DNA of 64,000 bases from positions 133,332 through 197,331 of the forward strand of contig JBELHO010000001.1 of assembly GCA_042091375.1 (NCBI GenBank). Reading direction: 5' to 3'. A model generated the notes under the pieces. That model was given only the letters and a program-made list of their open reading frames with translations, searched no databases and was not told the DNA's origin. A program made the translations under genes and the position numbers. Below are positions 1-8,394 of the stretch, in pieces. Every line of letters begins with the position of its first letter. The stretch's first letter is position 1. This DNA is from JBELHO01 sp042091375 (GTDB taxonomy: Bacteria > Pseudomonadota > Gammaproteobacteria > Enterobacterales > Alteromonadaceae).

Positions 1-53
1 TCAGCCCGTGCTAATAAATCATCAATAAACTGCCGGGGGATCATACCTGCCAT
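1..53 (-). CDS. dnaG: DNA primase DnaG, N-terminal fragment cut by window edge
   Basis: The reverse strand from the ATG at 53 reads MAGMIPRQFIDDLLARA and then runs off the window. This matches the highly conserved start of bacterial primase, which in E. coli begins MAGRIPRVFINDLLART. Primase makes the RNA primers for replication. Its place downstream of rpsU and yqeY on the same strand is the classic macromolecular-synthesis operon order (rpsU-dnaG-rpoD), which supports the call. Only 17 codons are visible, so nothing can be said about the zinc-binding or catalytic domains. Confidence 0.9.
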   Translation of the reverse strand, partial: MAGMIPRQFIDDLLARA

Positions 54-104
54 ACAGAATTAAGATCTCTATATTGTTATTAGAAAAGTATATACTACAT
101 AAAA

Positions 105-137
105 TTAAACCGCGAAGGCAAAGCTTTCACGGTTTAA
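105..137 (-). terminator. Hairpin between yqeY and dnaG, likely attenuating terminator
   Basis: The arms TTAAACCG and CGGTTTAA (105-112 and 130-137) flank a further GAA/TTC pairing separated by one mismatch, with a short loop. On the minus strand the stem is followed by a T-rich stretch. The hairpin lies after the yqeY stop and before the dnaG start. In E. coli a terminator between rpsU and dnaG lowers primase expression, and this element is in the right place to do the same. Stem and location are seen; the function is inferred. Confidence 0.6.
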
Positions 138-167
138 TTAATTCACCTGTTTATTAACCGAGAGATA

Positions 168-614
168 TTAATTAGTTAAAGCTAGTCTAACTTGACCACT
201 GACTTGGCCTAAATCGGCTTTGCCTTGCAATAACGGTTTTAATACGGCCATCACTTTACCCATGTCAGCCATTGATGTCGCTTGGCTTTGACTAATGGCA
301 TCGGTTATGTGTTGACTGATCTGCTCGGTTGTTAATGGCTTGGGAAGGAATGACTCTATGGCCTCAACTTCTGCAGCTTCTTTTGCTGCCAATTCCATTC
401 GACCACCTTGAGAAAACATCTTGATGGATTCTTTTCTTTGCTTAACCATTTTGGTTAAAATAGCAATGACATTATCATCTGTTGCTTCAAGGTTGCTGTC
501 GATTTCTCCCTGTTTTACTGCTGCCAAGGCCATGCGGATCACGCCTAAACGAGATTTGTCTTTGGCGCGCATTGCATTTTTCATTGCAACCTTAAGTTGG
601 TCAACGAGAGGCAT
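168..614 (-). CDS. yqeY: GatB/YqeY domain-containing protein
   Basis: This 148-aa protein has the length and sequence character of the stand-alone YqeY family: an N-terminal helical region with an RLGVIRM segment, an EAIESFLPKPLT stretch in the middle, and a C-terminal MAVLKPLLQGKADLGQVSG region. YqeY resembles the C-terminal tRNA-recognition domain of the GatB amidotransferase subunit, but its own role is not established. It lies 41 bp downstream of rpsU on the same strand and upstream of dnaG, so it is probably transcribed with rpsU. Family assignment is confident; function is unknown. Confidence 0.9.
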   Translation of the reverse strand: MPLVDQLKVAMKNAMRAKDKSRLGVIRMALAAVKQGEIDSNLEATDDNVIAILTKMVKQRKESIKMFSQGGRMELAAKEAAEVEAIESFLPKPLTTEQISQHITDAISQSQATSMADMGKVMAVLKPLLQGKADLGQVSGQVRLALTN

Positions 615-655
615 TATAATTTCAACAGTAAACTTAAATATTAACTAAGGTATTC

Positions 656-871
656 TTAGTACATGCGAACGCGTCGAGCGTTCTCACGAGAAAGCTTTTT
701 AGCAGCGCGTTTAACCGCAGCAGCTTTTTTGCGTTTACGTTCCCAAGTGGGCTTTTCGTAACATTCACGACGACGCACTTCAGAAAGTATTCCGGCTTTT
801 TCACATGAACGTTTGAAACGACGTAAAGCAACGTCAAATGGTTCGTTTTCTCTTACTTTAATTACTGGCAT
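656..871 (-). CDS. rpsU: 30S ribosomal protein S21
   Basis: The 71-aa basic protein begins MPVIKVRENEPFDVALRRF and ends in a lysine/arginine-rich tail (KRAAKKLSRENARRVRMY), the full length and sequence of gammaproteobacterial S21. S21 joins the small subunit late, near the anti-Shine-Dalgarno platform, and helps translation initiation. It is the first gene of the minus-strand unit rpsU-yqeY-dnaG and is divergent from tsaD, a conserved gammaproteobacterial arrangement. Confidence 0.98.
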   Translation of the reverse strand: MPVIKVRENEPFDVALRRFKRSCEKAGILSEVRRRECYEKPTWERKRKKAAAVKRAAKKLSRENARRVRMY

Positions 872-968
872 TGTACGGTTTTACCTTAGTTATGTATCTA
901 TATAAATTGGTGATTAATTTCAGCTGTTAAGCCTAATTTTCACCCACTCTATTAAAAATTGGTGACGT

Positions 969-998
969 ATTCTAATGCCAACGGCATCAACTTGTAAA
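969..998 (-). promoter_or_regulatory. Candidate sigma-70 promoter of rpsU
   Basis: On the minus strand TTTACA (998-993) and TAGAAT (974-969) are separated by 18 bases, a fair -35/-10 pair. Transcription would start about 90 bp upstream of the rpsU ATG. The -35 box overlaps the candidate tsaD -35 box on the other strand, so the two promoters would be back to back. By-eye match only. Confidence 0.4.
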
Positions 999-1020
999 GT
1001 TTAATCTGGTGAATTATAAC
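992..1020 (+). promoter_or_regulatory. Candidate sigma-70 promoter of tsaD
   Basis: TTGTAA (992-997) and TATAAC (1015-1020) are spaced by 17 bases. This gives a start about 50 bp before the tsaD ATG. The -35 overlaps that of the divergent rpsU promoter candidate. By-eye match only. Confidence 0.4.
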
Positions 1021-1079
1021 AATCACAGGTAAAATCCGCGCTAATTAGCAAATAGATCAGCTTATACTGGACCAAAAAC

Positions 1080-2141
1080 ATGCGTATTTTAGGAATTGAA
1101 ACTTCTTGTGATGAAACCGGCGTAGCCATTTACGATGATGGACAAGGTGATTTACCGGCAGGTATTTTAGCGCATCGCTTATATAGCCAAATTGATGTTC
1201 ACGCCGATTATGGCGGGGTAGTGCCCGAACTGGCATCGCGAGATCACGTTCGAAAAACACTTCCTTTGATCAAGGAAGTGTTAGCTGATGCCGGTTTAAC
1301 ACCACAACAATTAGATGGCGTAGCTTACACAGCGGGTCCTGGATTGATCGGCGCTTTGCTAGTCGGTTGTTCTATCGGTCGAAGTTTGGCTTATGGCTGG
1401 AACTTACCTGCGGTACCTGTACACCATATGGAAGGGCATTTGTTAGCGCCTATGCTTGAAGTTGATGTCCCTGAATTTCCTTTTGTGGCCTTATTGGTAT
1501 CTGGCGGGCACACGCAATTGGTGCGAGTTGATGCGATAGGTGTTTATCAATTATTGGGTGAGTCAGTCGACGATGCCGCCGGAGAAGCTTTTGATAAAAC
1601 CGCCAAACTATTGGGGCTGGATTATCCCGGCGGGCCTGCATTGTCAAAAATGGCTGAAGCAGGTATTAAAGGCCGATACAAGTTTCCAAGACCTATGACT
1701 GATAAACCTGGCTTAGATTTTAGCTTCAGTGGTTTAAAAACAGCTACTGCAACCGCTATTCGAAAAGAAATTGCTACGCTTGCGGCACATGGTAAAACTC
1801 AAATGAGTCCTCAAACCCATGCCGATATCGCCTATGCATTTCAGGAAGCGGTTGTCGATACCTTAGCCATTAAGTGTCGACGTGCCCTAGAGCAATGTCA
1901 ATTAACCCGCCTAGTTATTGCTGGTGGAGTCAGTGCCAATACGGCATTGCGAAAAAAACTTGCCTTGTTAACCGCAAATTTGGGAGGTAAGGTCTATTAC
2001 CCTCGACCTGAATTTTGTACTGATAATGGTGCTATGATTGCCTATGCAGGTTTACAGCGTTTAAAAGCCGGTGTGCACAGTGATCTGACTTTTAAAGCCA
2101 CGCCCAGATGGCCTTTAGAGAGCTTGCCAGCCATTGATTGA
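1080..2141 (+). CDS. tsaD: tRNA N6-threonylcarbamoyladenosine synthase subunit TsaD
   Basis: TsaD transfers the threonylcarbamoyl group to A37 of ANN-decoding tRNAs together with TsaB and TsaE. The 353-aa protein opens with the ASKHA nucleotide-binding start GIETSCDETGVAIYDD. It carries the metal-binding HMEGH motif at residues 116-120, the glycine-rich LVSGGHTQL segment, and a late CTDNGAMIA segment with the conserved Asp. Length is normal for the family (E. coli 337 aa). It is a single gene facing the convergent plsY, with its own candidate promoter in the rpsU-tsaD divergent region. Confidence 0.98.
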   Translation: MRILGIETSCDETGVAIYDDGQGDLPAGILAHRLYSQIDVHADYGGVVPELASRDHVRKTLPLIKEVLADAGLTPQQLDGVAYTAGPGLIGALLVGCSIGRSLAYGWNLPAVPVHHMEGHLLAPMLEVDVPEFPFVALLVSGGHTQLVRVDAIGVYQLLGESVDDAAGEAFDKTAKLLGLDYPGGPALSKMAEAGIKGRYKFPRPMTDKPGLDFSFSGLKTATATAIRKEIATLAAHGKTQMSPQTHADIAYAFQEAVVDTLAIKCRRALEQCQLTRLVIAGGVSANTALRKKLALLTANLGGKVYYPRPEFCTDNGAMIAYAGLQRLKAGVHSDLTFKATPRWPLESLPAID

Positions 2142-2166
2142 TCAGCTAGAGATCCATGGTCAATGG

Positions 2167-2763
2167 TTAAACCTTGGGTTCTTGCTTATTTATTAATCGC
2201 AGTATGTTGTCTTTGTGGCGAAAAACAATCAGTGCTGACAACATTAACACAGGGTAGGTATAGAGTGGCTTAATGAGCCAGGTATAAAACGGTGCTAAAC
2301 TCACCGTAACTATTGCTGCTAAACTTGAATAGCGAGTGCTTTTCAGCACAGCTAACCAAGTGATGATCAATAACAACATAAAACCCAAGCCGATGGGGGC
2401 CAAAGCACCAAAAGCGGTAGCCACGCCCTTGCCGCCTTGAAATTGAAAAAAGATTGGATACATATGTCCCAAACAAGCGGCCACGGCAATAAGCCCTAGA
2501 TAGAAGGCGTCGACTTGCAAAAAGTAGGCGCCCCACACTGGGATAGTGCCTTTAAGTATATCCAATAATAGTACCAGGCCAGCGGTTGGGTAGTTGCTGA
2601 TCCGCAATACATTAGTTGCCCCTGGATTTCTTGAGCCGGTACTTCTAGGATCCGGTAAATTAAGACATTTACAAATTAATACCGCACTTGATATAGAACC
2701 GATCAGATAGGCAAAAGCCATCATGGCCAGAGTGATTAATAGCATGGCAATATGTTGGTCCAA
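2167..2763 (-). CDS. plsY: Glycerol-3-phosphate acyltransferase PlsY (membrane)
   Basis: PlsY transfers the acyl group from acyl-phosphate to glycerol 3-phosphate, the first step of phospholipid synthesis, in the inner membrane. The 198-aa protein is hydrophobic with about five transmembrane segments. It has the three family motifs: the N-terminal GSISSA turn (22-27), GSRNPGATNVLR (43-54) and the glycine-rich GGKGVATAFG (110-119). It is convergent with tsaD and divergent from folB, a neighbourhood common in gammaproteobacteria. Confidence 0.97.
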   Translation of the reverse strand: MDQHIAMLLITLAMMAFAYLIGSISSAVLICKCLNLPDPRSTGSRNPGATNVLRISNYPTAGLVLLLDILKGTIPVWGAYFLQVDAFYLGLIAVAACLGHMYPIFFQFQGGKGVATAFGALAPIGLGFMLLLIITWLAVLKSTRYSSLAAIVTVSLAPFYTWLIKPLYTYPVLMLSALIVFRHKDNILRLINKQEPKV

Positions 2764-2999
2764 ATATGGGTGATCATAAATATAAATAAAGTCATATTTA
2801 ACTATTCTATTGGTTACTTTACTAGTTTTTCTGGGCTAGCACAGGTAAACTCGCCAATTATTTTTAAATTATACGATGCGATGTCGATTTTTGTGGTGTA
2901 AATTTTGTTTAATTGCCAAACATTTTTCCACCGCACTGACTTGCCTGTGCAGTGATATACTGGGCTTGGTCTTCAGTTAGCAATATAGAGAAGTATATT

Positions 3000-3356
3000 A
3001 TGGATAAAGTATTTATTCGAGGTTTGCGTATTCAGACGACTATTGGTTTCTTCCCATGGGAGAAAGAAATCAAACAAACCTTAGTGATAGATTTAGCTAT
3101 GGGCTGGCACACAGCGGCGGCAGCAGAGCACGATGAGTTAGCTAAAACTTTAGATTACGCTGTTATTTCAGAGCAAATATCGCTTTTTGCTAATGACAAT
3201 CCGGTTGATTTACTTGAGACTTTAGCTGAGCGTTTAGCTGAACATTTAATGCAAACTTATCACATTCCTTGGTTATCGCTATCCATAGGCAAACCTGGGG
3301 CGGTTCACAATGCCGCAACTGTAGGGGTTGAAATTGAACGCGGTTGCCAAGGGTAA
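3000..3356 (+). CDS. folB: Dihydroneopterin aldolase
   Basis: FolB cleaves 7,8-dihydroneopterin to 6-hydroxymethyl-dihydropterin in folate synthesis. I start it at the ATG at 3000 (MDKVFIRGLRIQTTIG), which has a GAGAAG ribosome site about 10 bases upstream and aligns with E. coli FolB; an open frame upstream to 2952 has no homology. The 118-aa product keeps the catalytic Glu (residue 21, in FPWEKE) and the C-terminal GKPGAV segment with the conserved Lys. Its stop overlaps the folK start by one base (TAATG), so the two are translationally coupled. Confidence 0.95.
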   Translation: MDKVFIRGLRIQTTIGFFPWEKEIKQTLVIDLAMGWHTAAAAEHDELAKTLDYAVISEQISLFANDNPVDLLETLAERLAEHLMQTYHIPWLSLSIGKPGAVHNAATVGVEIERGCQG

Positions 3357-3853
3357 TGGCAACTGTTTTTGTTTCATTGGGCAGCAATATTGATCGCGAA
3401 GAAAATACTTTGTTAGGCTTAACTGCCTTGCAACAGCATTTCGGTAAACTGAGGTTATCTTCTTTAGTCGAAAGTGATGCGGTGGGGTTTAATGGTGCTG
3501 ATTTTTACAATATGGTGGTGGCTTTTGAAACGCATGATTGCCTTGAGCAAGTAGCCAAAATATTACGCGATATTGAATATCGTTATGGCCGAGAGATAAA
3601 TGCCACAAAATTTAGTTCGCGTACTTTAGATATCGATATGTTGTTATTCGACGATCTAGTGCTCGATTCGCCAGTACAAATTCCCCGTGATGAAATTACC
3701 CTCAATGCTTTCGTATTGTATCCGCTAGTCGAAATTGCTGGCGATCTGCAGCACCCCATTCTCAAACAAAGTTACCAACAACTATGGGAAAATTACGATA
3801 AAAACAAACAACCACTGAGAATAGTTGCACGCACTTGGCCAGGAATTAATTGA
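3356..3853 (+). CDS. folK: 2-amino-4-hydroxy-6-hydroxymethyldihydropteridine pyrophosphokinase
   Basis: FolK transfers pyrophosphate from ATP to the product of FolB, giving the substrate of dihydropteroate synthase. The 165-aa protein has the N-terminal FVSLGSNI motif and the HPPK signature region SRTLDIDMLLFDD, whose two aspartates bind magnesium. The start at 3356 overlaps the folB stop, and the stop lies five bases before the uppP ATG. folB-folK-uppP therefore looks like one operon. Confidence 0.96.
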   Translation: MATVFVSLGSNIDREENTLLGLTALQQHFGKLRLSSLVESDAVGFNGADFYNMVVAFETHDCLEQVAKILRDIEYRYGREINATKFSSRTLDIDMLLFDDLVLDSPVQIPRDEITLNAFVLYPLVEIAGDLQHPILKQSYQQLWENYDKNKQPLRIVARTWPGIN

Positions 3854-3858
3854 TTGAT

Positions 3859-4671
3859 ATGAGCACACTTGAACTGTTTATACTCGCCCTAGTACAAGGT
3901 TTAACTGAGTTTTTACCTATTTCTAGTTCAGCGCATTTAATTTTGCCTTCAGCTATTCTAGGTTGGCAAGATCAAGGGCAAGCACTCGATGTTGCTTTGC
4001 ATGTAGGCACGCTTTTAGCTGTAGTATTATACTTTCGCAAAGAAGTTGCTGCGCTGGCAATTGCATGGTTTGGTACACTGGGTCTTGGTGTACAAAAAAA
4101 TCAACGCACTTTTGATGGCACGCTTGCTTGGTGGATACTAATAGCCTCTATTCCACTTGGCTTATTTGGCTATTTAGGCCATGACTTTATCGATCAACAC
4201 TTGCGCTCTGCTGCGGTTATCGCTTTAACCACTATTGTTTTTGGATTATTGTTGGGATTTGCTGATATCAAAGCCAAAGAAAATGTAACTATTGAACAGC
4301 TAGGTTTAAAAGGTGCGTTAATGATTGGCTTGTCACAAGCTCTTGCTATTATTCCCGGGACGTCGCGTTCTGGCATTACTATGACCTTGGGTATGTTGCT
4401 TGGCTTAAGCAAAGAAAACTCAGCCCGCTTTTCTTTTTTATTGTCTATTCCAGCTATTATTATGCCAGGGGGCTATCTCAGCTATAAATTAGTTTCATCA
4501 ACGCAGGCGGTAGACTGGCATGTATTGGGCTTAGGTAGTCTGTTAGCTTTTATTAGTGCCTATGTCTGTATTCATTATTTCCTTATTTTAGTCAATAAAT
4601 TGGGGATGATGCCTTTTGTGATCTACCGTTTATTACTGGGTTTAGGACTCGTATGGTTCATTAATAGCTAA
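3859..4671 (+). CDS. uppP: Undecaprenyl-diphosphate phosphatase (BacA family)
   Basis: UppP removes a phosphate from undecaprenyl pyrophosphate to recycle the lipid carrier for cell-wall synthesis; it is an inner-membrane protein. The 270-aa protein is very hydrophobic and has the two active-site motifs: EFLPISSSAHLIL near residues 17-29 and PGTSRSGITM in the second half. I prefer the ATG at 3859 (MSTLELF); an in-frame TTG at 3850 would overlap the folK stop. It is the last gene of the folB-folK-uppP run. Confidence 0.96.
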   Translation: MSTLELFILALVQGLTEFLPISSSAHLILPSAILGWQDQGQALDVALHVGTLLAVVLYFRKEVAALAIAWFGTLGLGVQKNQRTFDGTLAWWILIASIPLGLFGYLGHDFIDQHLRSAAVIALTTIVFGLLLGFADIKAKENVTIEQLGLKGALMIGLSQALAIIPGTSRSGITMTLGMLLGLSKENSARFSFLLSIPAIIMPGGYLSYKLVSSTQAVDWHVLGLGSLLAFISAYVCIHYFLILVNKLGMMPFVIYRLLLGLGLVWFINS

Positions 4672-4799
4672 ATATGACTCATCTCGAATCTGCTGTAGTT
4701 ATATTCAGTTAACGTAAACGTCAAATATTTTGTGTAAATGTCTCAATTTGTTATGATGTCCTTACCCGTCAAACAGACAATATAAAATGAGTAAAACTG

Positions 4800-5954
4800 A
4801 TGGATCTTTCGTTAACTGAAGAACAAATGATGATTCAAGATATGGCAAAAAAATTTGCCGATAGTGAATTAGTTCCAGTCGCTGCGCAATTGGATGCAGC
4901 TCCAGATAAAACAATATTTCTCAATAACTTAGCAAAGTTAACCGAACTTGGTTTTATGGGCTTAAACATTAAGGCGGAATACGGTGGTGTAGAAGCCGGT
5001 ACTGTTGCCTTTAGTTTAGCTATTACCGAAATTGCTCGCGCTTGTGCTTCAACGGCTGTAACTACATCAGTGACGAATATGGTCGCTGAAGTGATCCAAG
5101 CGGTGGGCAATGAACAGCAAAAACACAAATATTTACCTAAGTTATGCAACGGTGAATACAAAGCTGGGGCCTTTTGTTTAAGTGAAAACAATGCGGGATC
5201 TGATCCTGCAGGAATGGCCACTACAGCTGAACGCGATGGTGAACACTATCTGTTAAACGGTAGTAAACTTTATATCACCAGTGCGAGTTTTGCCGATATC
5301 TATGTGGTCTGGGCGGTTACTGATAGCAATGCGGCAAAAGGCAAAGGTATTTCATGCTTTTTGGTCGAAGCCAATACTCCGGGGATCACGGTAAGTAAAG
5401 CAGAACAAAAAATGGGGCAAAAAGCTTCGCCAACCAATGAGGTACATTTCGAAAATTGTCGGGTACCTATTACTGCTTTAATGGGCGAAGAAAACAAAGG
5501 TTTTTCGGTAGCTGTTGGTGAGCTGGCAGGTGGTCGAATTGGCATTGCTTCGCTAGCTCTTGGTATCGGTTTAGCCGCGATGGACTTTGCACGCCTGCAC
5601 ATCACTGAGCGCAAACAGTTTGGGCAAACCTTGTCTAAGTTTCAAGGCTTGCAATGGAATTTAGCTGATCGTTATACCGATCTTGAGGCGGCAAGATTAC
5701 TAGTGATGCAAGCCGCTTATACTAAAGAGCAAGGTCTGCCATTTGGTAAAGCGGCTTCGATGGCAAAATTATTTGCCTCTGAAAAAGCCAATACTGCCTG
5801 TTATGATGCATTACAAATGATGGGAGGAGCAGGGTACATTAGAGAGTATCCGCTAGAGCGTATGGCTAGAGACGTCAGAGTGACTTCTATTTATGAAGGT
5901 ACCAGTGAAATACAACGGGTGATCATTGCTCGAGCTCTGTTAGAAGAAATATAA
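4800..5954 (+). CDS. Acyl-CoA dehydrogenase
   Basis: This 384-aa flavoprotein has the full acyl-CoA dehydrogenase architecture: an N-terminal helical domain, a middle beta domain with CLSENNAGSDPAG, and a C-terminal helical domain with QMMGGAGYIREYP. The C-terminal YEGTSEIQR segment carries the catalytic-base glutamate near residue 366. These features resemble short-chain or isovaleryl/butyryl-type enzymes, which oxidise acyl-CoA to enoyl-CoA and pass electrons to ETF. No other beta-oxidation gene is adjacent, so substrate cannot be inferred from context. It seems to be transcribed alone. Confidence 0.93.
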   Translation: MDLSLTEEQMMIQDMAKKFADSELVPVAAQLDAAPDKTIFLNNLAKLTELGFMGLNIKAEYGGVEAGTVAFSLAITEIARACASTAVTTSVTNMVAEVIQAVGNEQQKHKYLPKLCNGEYKAGAFCLSENNAGSDPAGMATTAERDGEHYLLNGSKLYITSASFADIYVVWAVTDSNAAKGKGISCFLVEANTPGITVSKAEQKMGQKASPTNEVHFENCRVPITALMGEENKGFSVAVGELAGGRIGIASLALGIGLAAMDFARLHITERKQFGQTLSKFQGLQWNLADRYTDLEAARLLVMQAAYTKEQGLPFGKAASMAKLFASEKANTACYDALQMMGGAGYIREYPLERMARDVRVTSIYEGTSEIQRVIIARALLEEI

Positions 5955-6102
5955 CCGTATTTTTTATCGCGGGGGTCACTCTGTTAACTGCATAGGTAAC
6001 GACAGTAACAGCTATTTTTACTGCAGTTTTTCAGTTTGACACCTTGTAACTCGGCAAGTTAATCCCCAATATTAGACATATAGTTATTGATCGGAAAACA
6101 TT

Positions 6103-6951
6103 GTGAACTCAAATACTGTAGCGGTAACCTTAGAAAATTTCCAACAAGTCATTTTAGATGATTCTGCAAATAAACTGGTTTTGGTTGACTTTTGGGCTGA
6201 GCAAGTCCCCGAAAGTATTGAACTTCGCGATAAATTAGTATCGGCTTTAGATTCGCTTGAGCAGTATATTGCTTTAGTGACGGTAGACTGTCAAAGCCAA
6301 CAGCAAATTGCTCAGCAATTTGGCATACAAGGTTTGCCTACTGCAGTTATGGTTAAAGATGGACAACCTATCGATGGCCTATCTGGACCGCAAACCGATC
6401 AGCAGTTACAGGTGTTTTTAGATAAATACACACCGAAACCGGAAGATGTGTTGTTTGCGCAAGGAGTTGAATTACTAAAGGATGGTCAAGTAAACCAAGC
6501 ATTTCCGTTATTGTCACAAGCTCATCAGTTGGCCAGTGAGCGCGGCGATATAAAGATAGCTTTGGCTGATGTATATGTACAAACTGGAAAAATCAGCGAC
6601 GCTGAAGCCTTATTAAGTAGCGTGCTAATGGTCGATCAAAGCAGTGAATACAGCGCGGTAATGGCAAAATTAGAATTGGCTAGTCAAGCGGCTGATTCCC
6701 CAGAAATTAAGGCCTTAGAAGCTGAATTACTCAGCGATCAAGACAACCTGCAACTAAAGCACAAGTTAGCGGCTCAATACAGCCAAGTGAATAGACATGA
6801 AGAGGCGTTAGTTTTACTGTTTACGTTAATTCAACAAGACGGCAGTGATCAACAAAGCAAACAACTGTTTCTCGATGTATTAAAAGCCCTACCTGATGGC
6901 GATCCTTTGGCTAGCAAATACCGCCGTCAACTCTATACCTTAATGTACTAG
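6103..6951 (+). CDS. cnoX: Thioredoxin-fold TPR co-chaperone CnoX (YbbN)
   Basis: CnoX is a holdase that protects proteins under oxidative (bleach) stress and hands them to GroEL/DnaK. The 282-aa product has an N-terminal thioredoxin-like domain (about 1-110) and a C-terminal TPR-type helical domain, as in E. coli YbbN. The active-site position reads WAEQVPES, with no cysteine at either CxxC place. The cysteine at residue 63 (VTVDCQSQQ), which in E. coli forms mixed disulfides with clients, is conserved. Translation starts at GTG. The gene stands alone, followed by a hairpin shared with the next gene. Confidence 0.92.
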   Translation: MNSNTVAVTLENFQQVILDDSANKLVLVDFWAEQVPESIELRDKLVSALDSLEQYIALVTVDCQSQQQIAQQFGIQGLPTAVMVKDGQPIDGLSGPQTDQQLQVFLDKYTPKPEDVLFAQGVELLKDGQVNQAFPLLSQAHQLASERGDIKIALADVYVQTGKISDAEALLSSVLMVDQSSEYSAVMAKLELASQAADSPEIKALEAELLSDQDNLQLKHKLAAQYSQVNRHEEALVLLFTLIQQDGSDQQSKQLFLDVLKALPDGDPLASKYRRQLYTLMY

Positions 6952-6975
6952 TTATTTGCCTTGATAATCAGCTAG

Positions 6976-7029
6976 ACCACAAGCTGTGTAGTAATTATTT
7001 TATTACCTACCTAGCTTGTGGTTTATTTT
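6976..7029. terminator. Hairpin between convergent cnoX and 7029-8141 gene
   Basis: ACCACAAGCT (6976-6985) pairs with AGCTTGTGGT (7013-7022), with a further GTAAT/ATTAC pairing inside the loop. It is followed on the plus strand by TTATTTTC. It lies directly after the cnoX stop and reaches the stop of the convergent gene, so it probably ends cnoX transcription and may serve both. Confidence 0.65.
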
Positions 7030-8141
7030 CACAGGTTATAAGCAATATGCTGATGAAACCTGACAATCAACTCATCATCCTCAGGGCTAAACTCTAGTTC
7101 ACTAGCTAAAAGTTTTAATGCCTGTTCTATTTGGCTGACAAATTTACCGAAACCGTGTTCATCTTGATTGTCTTTAGTGGCGACAAATATTAATTGTACG
7201 GTTTCCACTAACTGATCGGCTTGCCATTTACTGACGACTCCACATTGACTTTGGTCTGGGTTATAACCTAGCATTTGCAGTTCGCCAATAGTTGAGATCA
7301 TATCGTGTAAACTATGTCTCACAATAGGCACAAGGCCATTGGCGATCAGTGCACCATTATTTAAATTAAAACGCTTGGCGACGCTGGAAAAAATACTGGT
7401 TAAGTGGGTGTAAAGCGGGTTATATCTATCTTTTGCCCGGTTATCTATGTCAACCAAGCCAAGTAACCGGTTGTCAATGGTGATATTGACAACTGCGTAA
7501 GTCATTGCCGACAGCGCCTTGGGTAAATTTACATTTTGACTGCTATAACGCTGAGGCAAAGCGCGAAATTTATGCGCTTGACTACCGGTAAAACCTTTGT
7601 ATTTGGCAAATAAATCATAAGTAATGTGTTGATGATCCCTCAATCGGATGGCGTCTGGTTGCAGCCCGCTATGTTGTTGATAGCTCAATAATAGTTTACT
7701 GACTTTATCGTGAAATTTCGCTGCGCCTTTTCTGATCTCATCTCCGGTGGCTAAAAATAATAAAGTGATCTTTTTAGCGCGTTTATCCGAGTCAAAGAAA
7801 CAATTATTTAAATTGTGCCGTTGTGGATCATAATAAAATAAAATTTGCTGTGCAGTTTGCCACTGATGCATTTCATTGCTGTAACGGACTCTGGTTAATT
7901 TATCGTTGGCAATAAATATACTACTGTTAATACCGTATTCCTTGGTTAAATTAAACAATAATTGGGACAGTGTCTGATAACAGTTAAAATAGTTCAGTTG
8001 ATTAGGTTCACTTATGTCAATATTAAAACCTGTTAACAGCTCATCGGTTAAGGGAAACTCGGCTAAAAGGTATTGATTATCTCTGGCATTAGATGGGATG
8101 TAAGCCTTGTGCAGGGCACTGCGCTTGCGGATAATTGACAT
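7029..8141 (-). CDS. Uncharacterised 370-aa protein, possibly DUF3083 family
   Basis: I do not recognise a functional domain. The 370-aa protein is soluble-looking, without a signal peptide or transmembrane segment, rich in Gln, Asn, His and Tyr, and starts MSIIRKRSALHKAYIPSNAR. A GGAGTAG ribosome site precedes the ATG at 8141. From memory this resembles the DUF3083 family, conserved hypothetical proteins of marine Alteromonadales, but I cannot check. It stands alone between cnoX (convergent) and a DUF3820 ORF (divergent). Length, ribosome site and amino-acid use support a real gene; function is unknown. Confidence 0.75.
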   Translation of the reverse strand: MSIIRKRSALHKAYIPSNARDNQYLLAEFPLTDELLTGFNIDISEPNQLNYFNCYQTLSQLLFNLTKEYGINSSIFIANDKLTRVRYSNEMHQWQTAQQILFYYDPQRHNLNNCFFDSDKRAKKITLLFLATGDEIRKGAAKFHDKVSKLLLSYQQHSGLQPDAIRLRDHQHITYDLFAKYKGFTGSQAHKFRALPQRYSSQNVNLPKALSAMTYAVVNITIDNRLLGLVDIDNRAKDRYNPLYTHLTSIFSSVAKRFNLNNGALIANGLVPIVRHSLHDMISTIGELQMLGYNPDQSQCGVVSKWQADQLVETVQLIFVATKDNQDEHGFGKFVSQIEQALKLLASELEFSPEDDELIVRFHQHIAYNL

Positions 8142-8191
8142 TACTACTCCTTGTTTGAATGTGATACTTAATAAAAATTTCGGTTATGATA

Positions 8192-8236
8192 GCCAGTTAA
8201 GATGACAACAATATGTCATCTTAACTGGCATTTTTT
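8192..8236 (+). terminator. Strong rho-independent terminator without an obvious gene
   Basis: GCCAGTTAAGATGAC (8192-8206) pairs perfectly with GTCATCTTAACTGGC (8215-8229), a 15-bp stem with an 8-base loop, followed by ATTTTTT. The T-run is on the plus strand only. The nearest upstream plus-strand gene is cnoX, 1.2 kb away and with its own hairpin, and the minus-strand gene starts at 8141. What transcript it ends is not visible. Confidence 0.8.
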
Positions 8237-8394
8237 CTGGTGTTTTTTTTAATGTCTAGTATCTAATGTCTGGCATTAGGTGGGGAAAATAATTAACATG
8301 GATGTAACTGATTCACTCGAAAGGCTGCTTAAATATCACTGCACTGAACACGTTATCAAATCAACAAAAGCTGATCAGCGCCATTAATCAGAAA

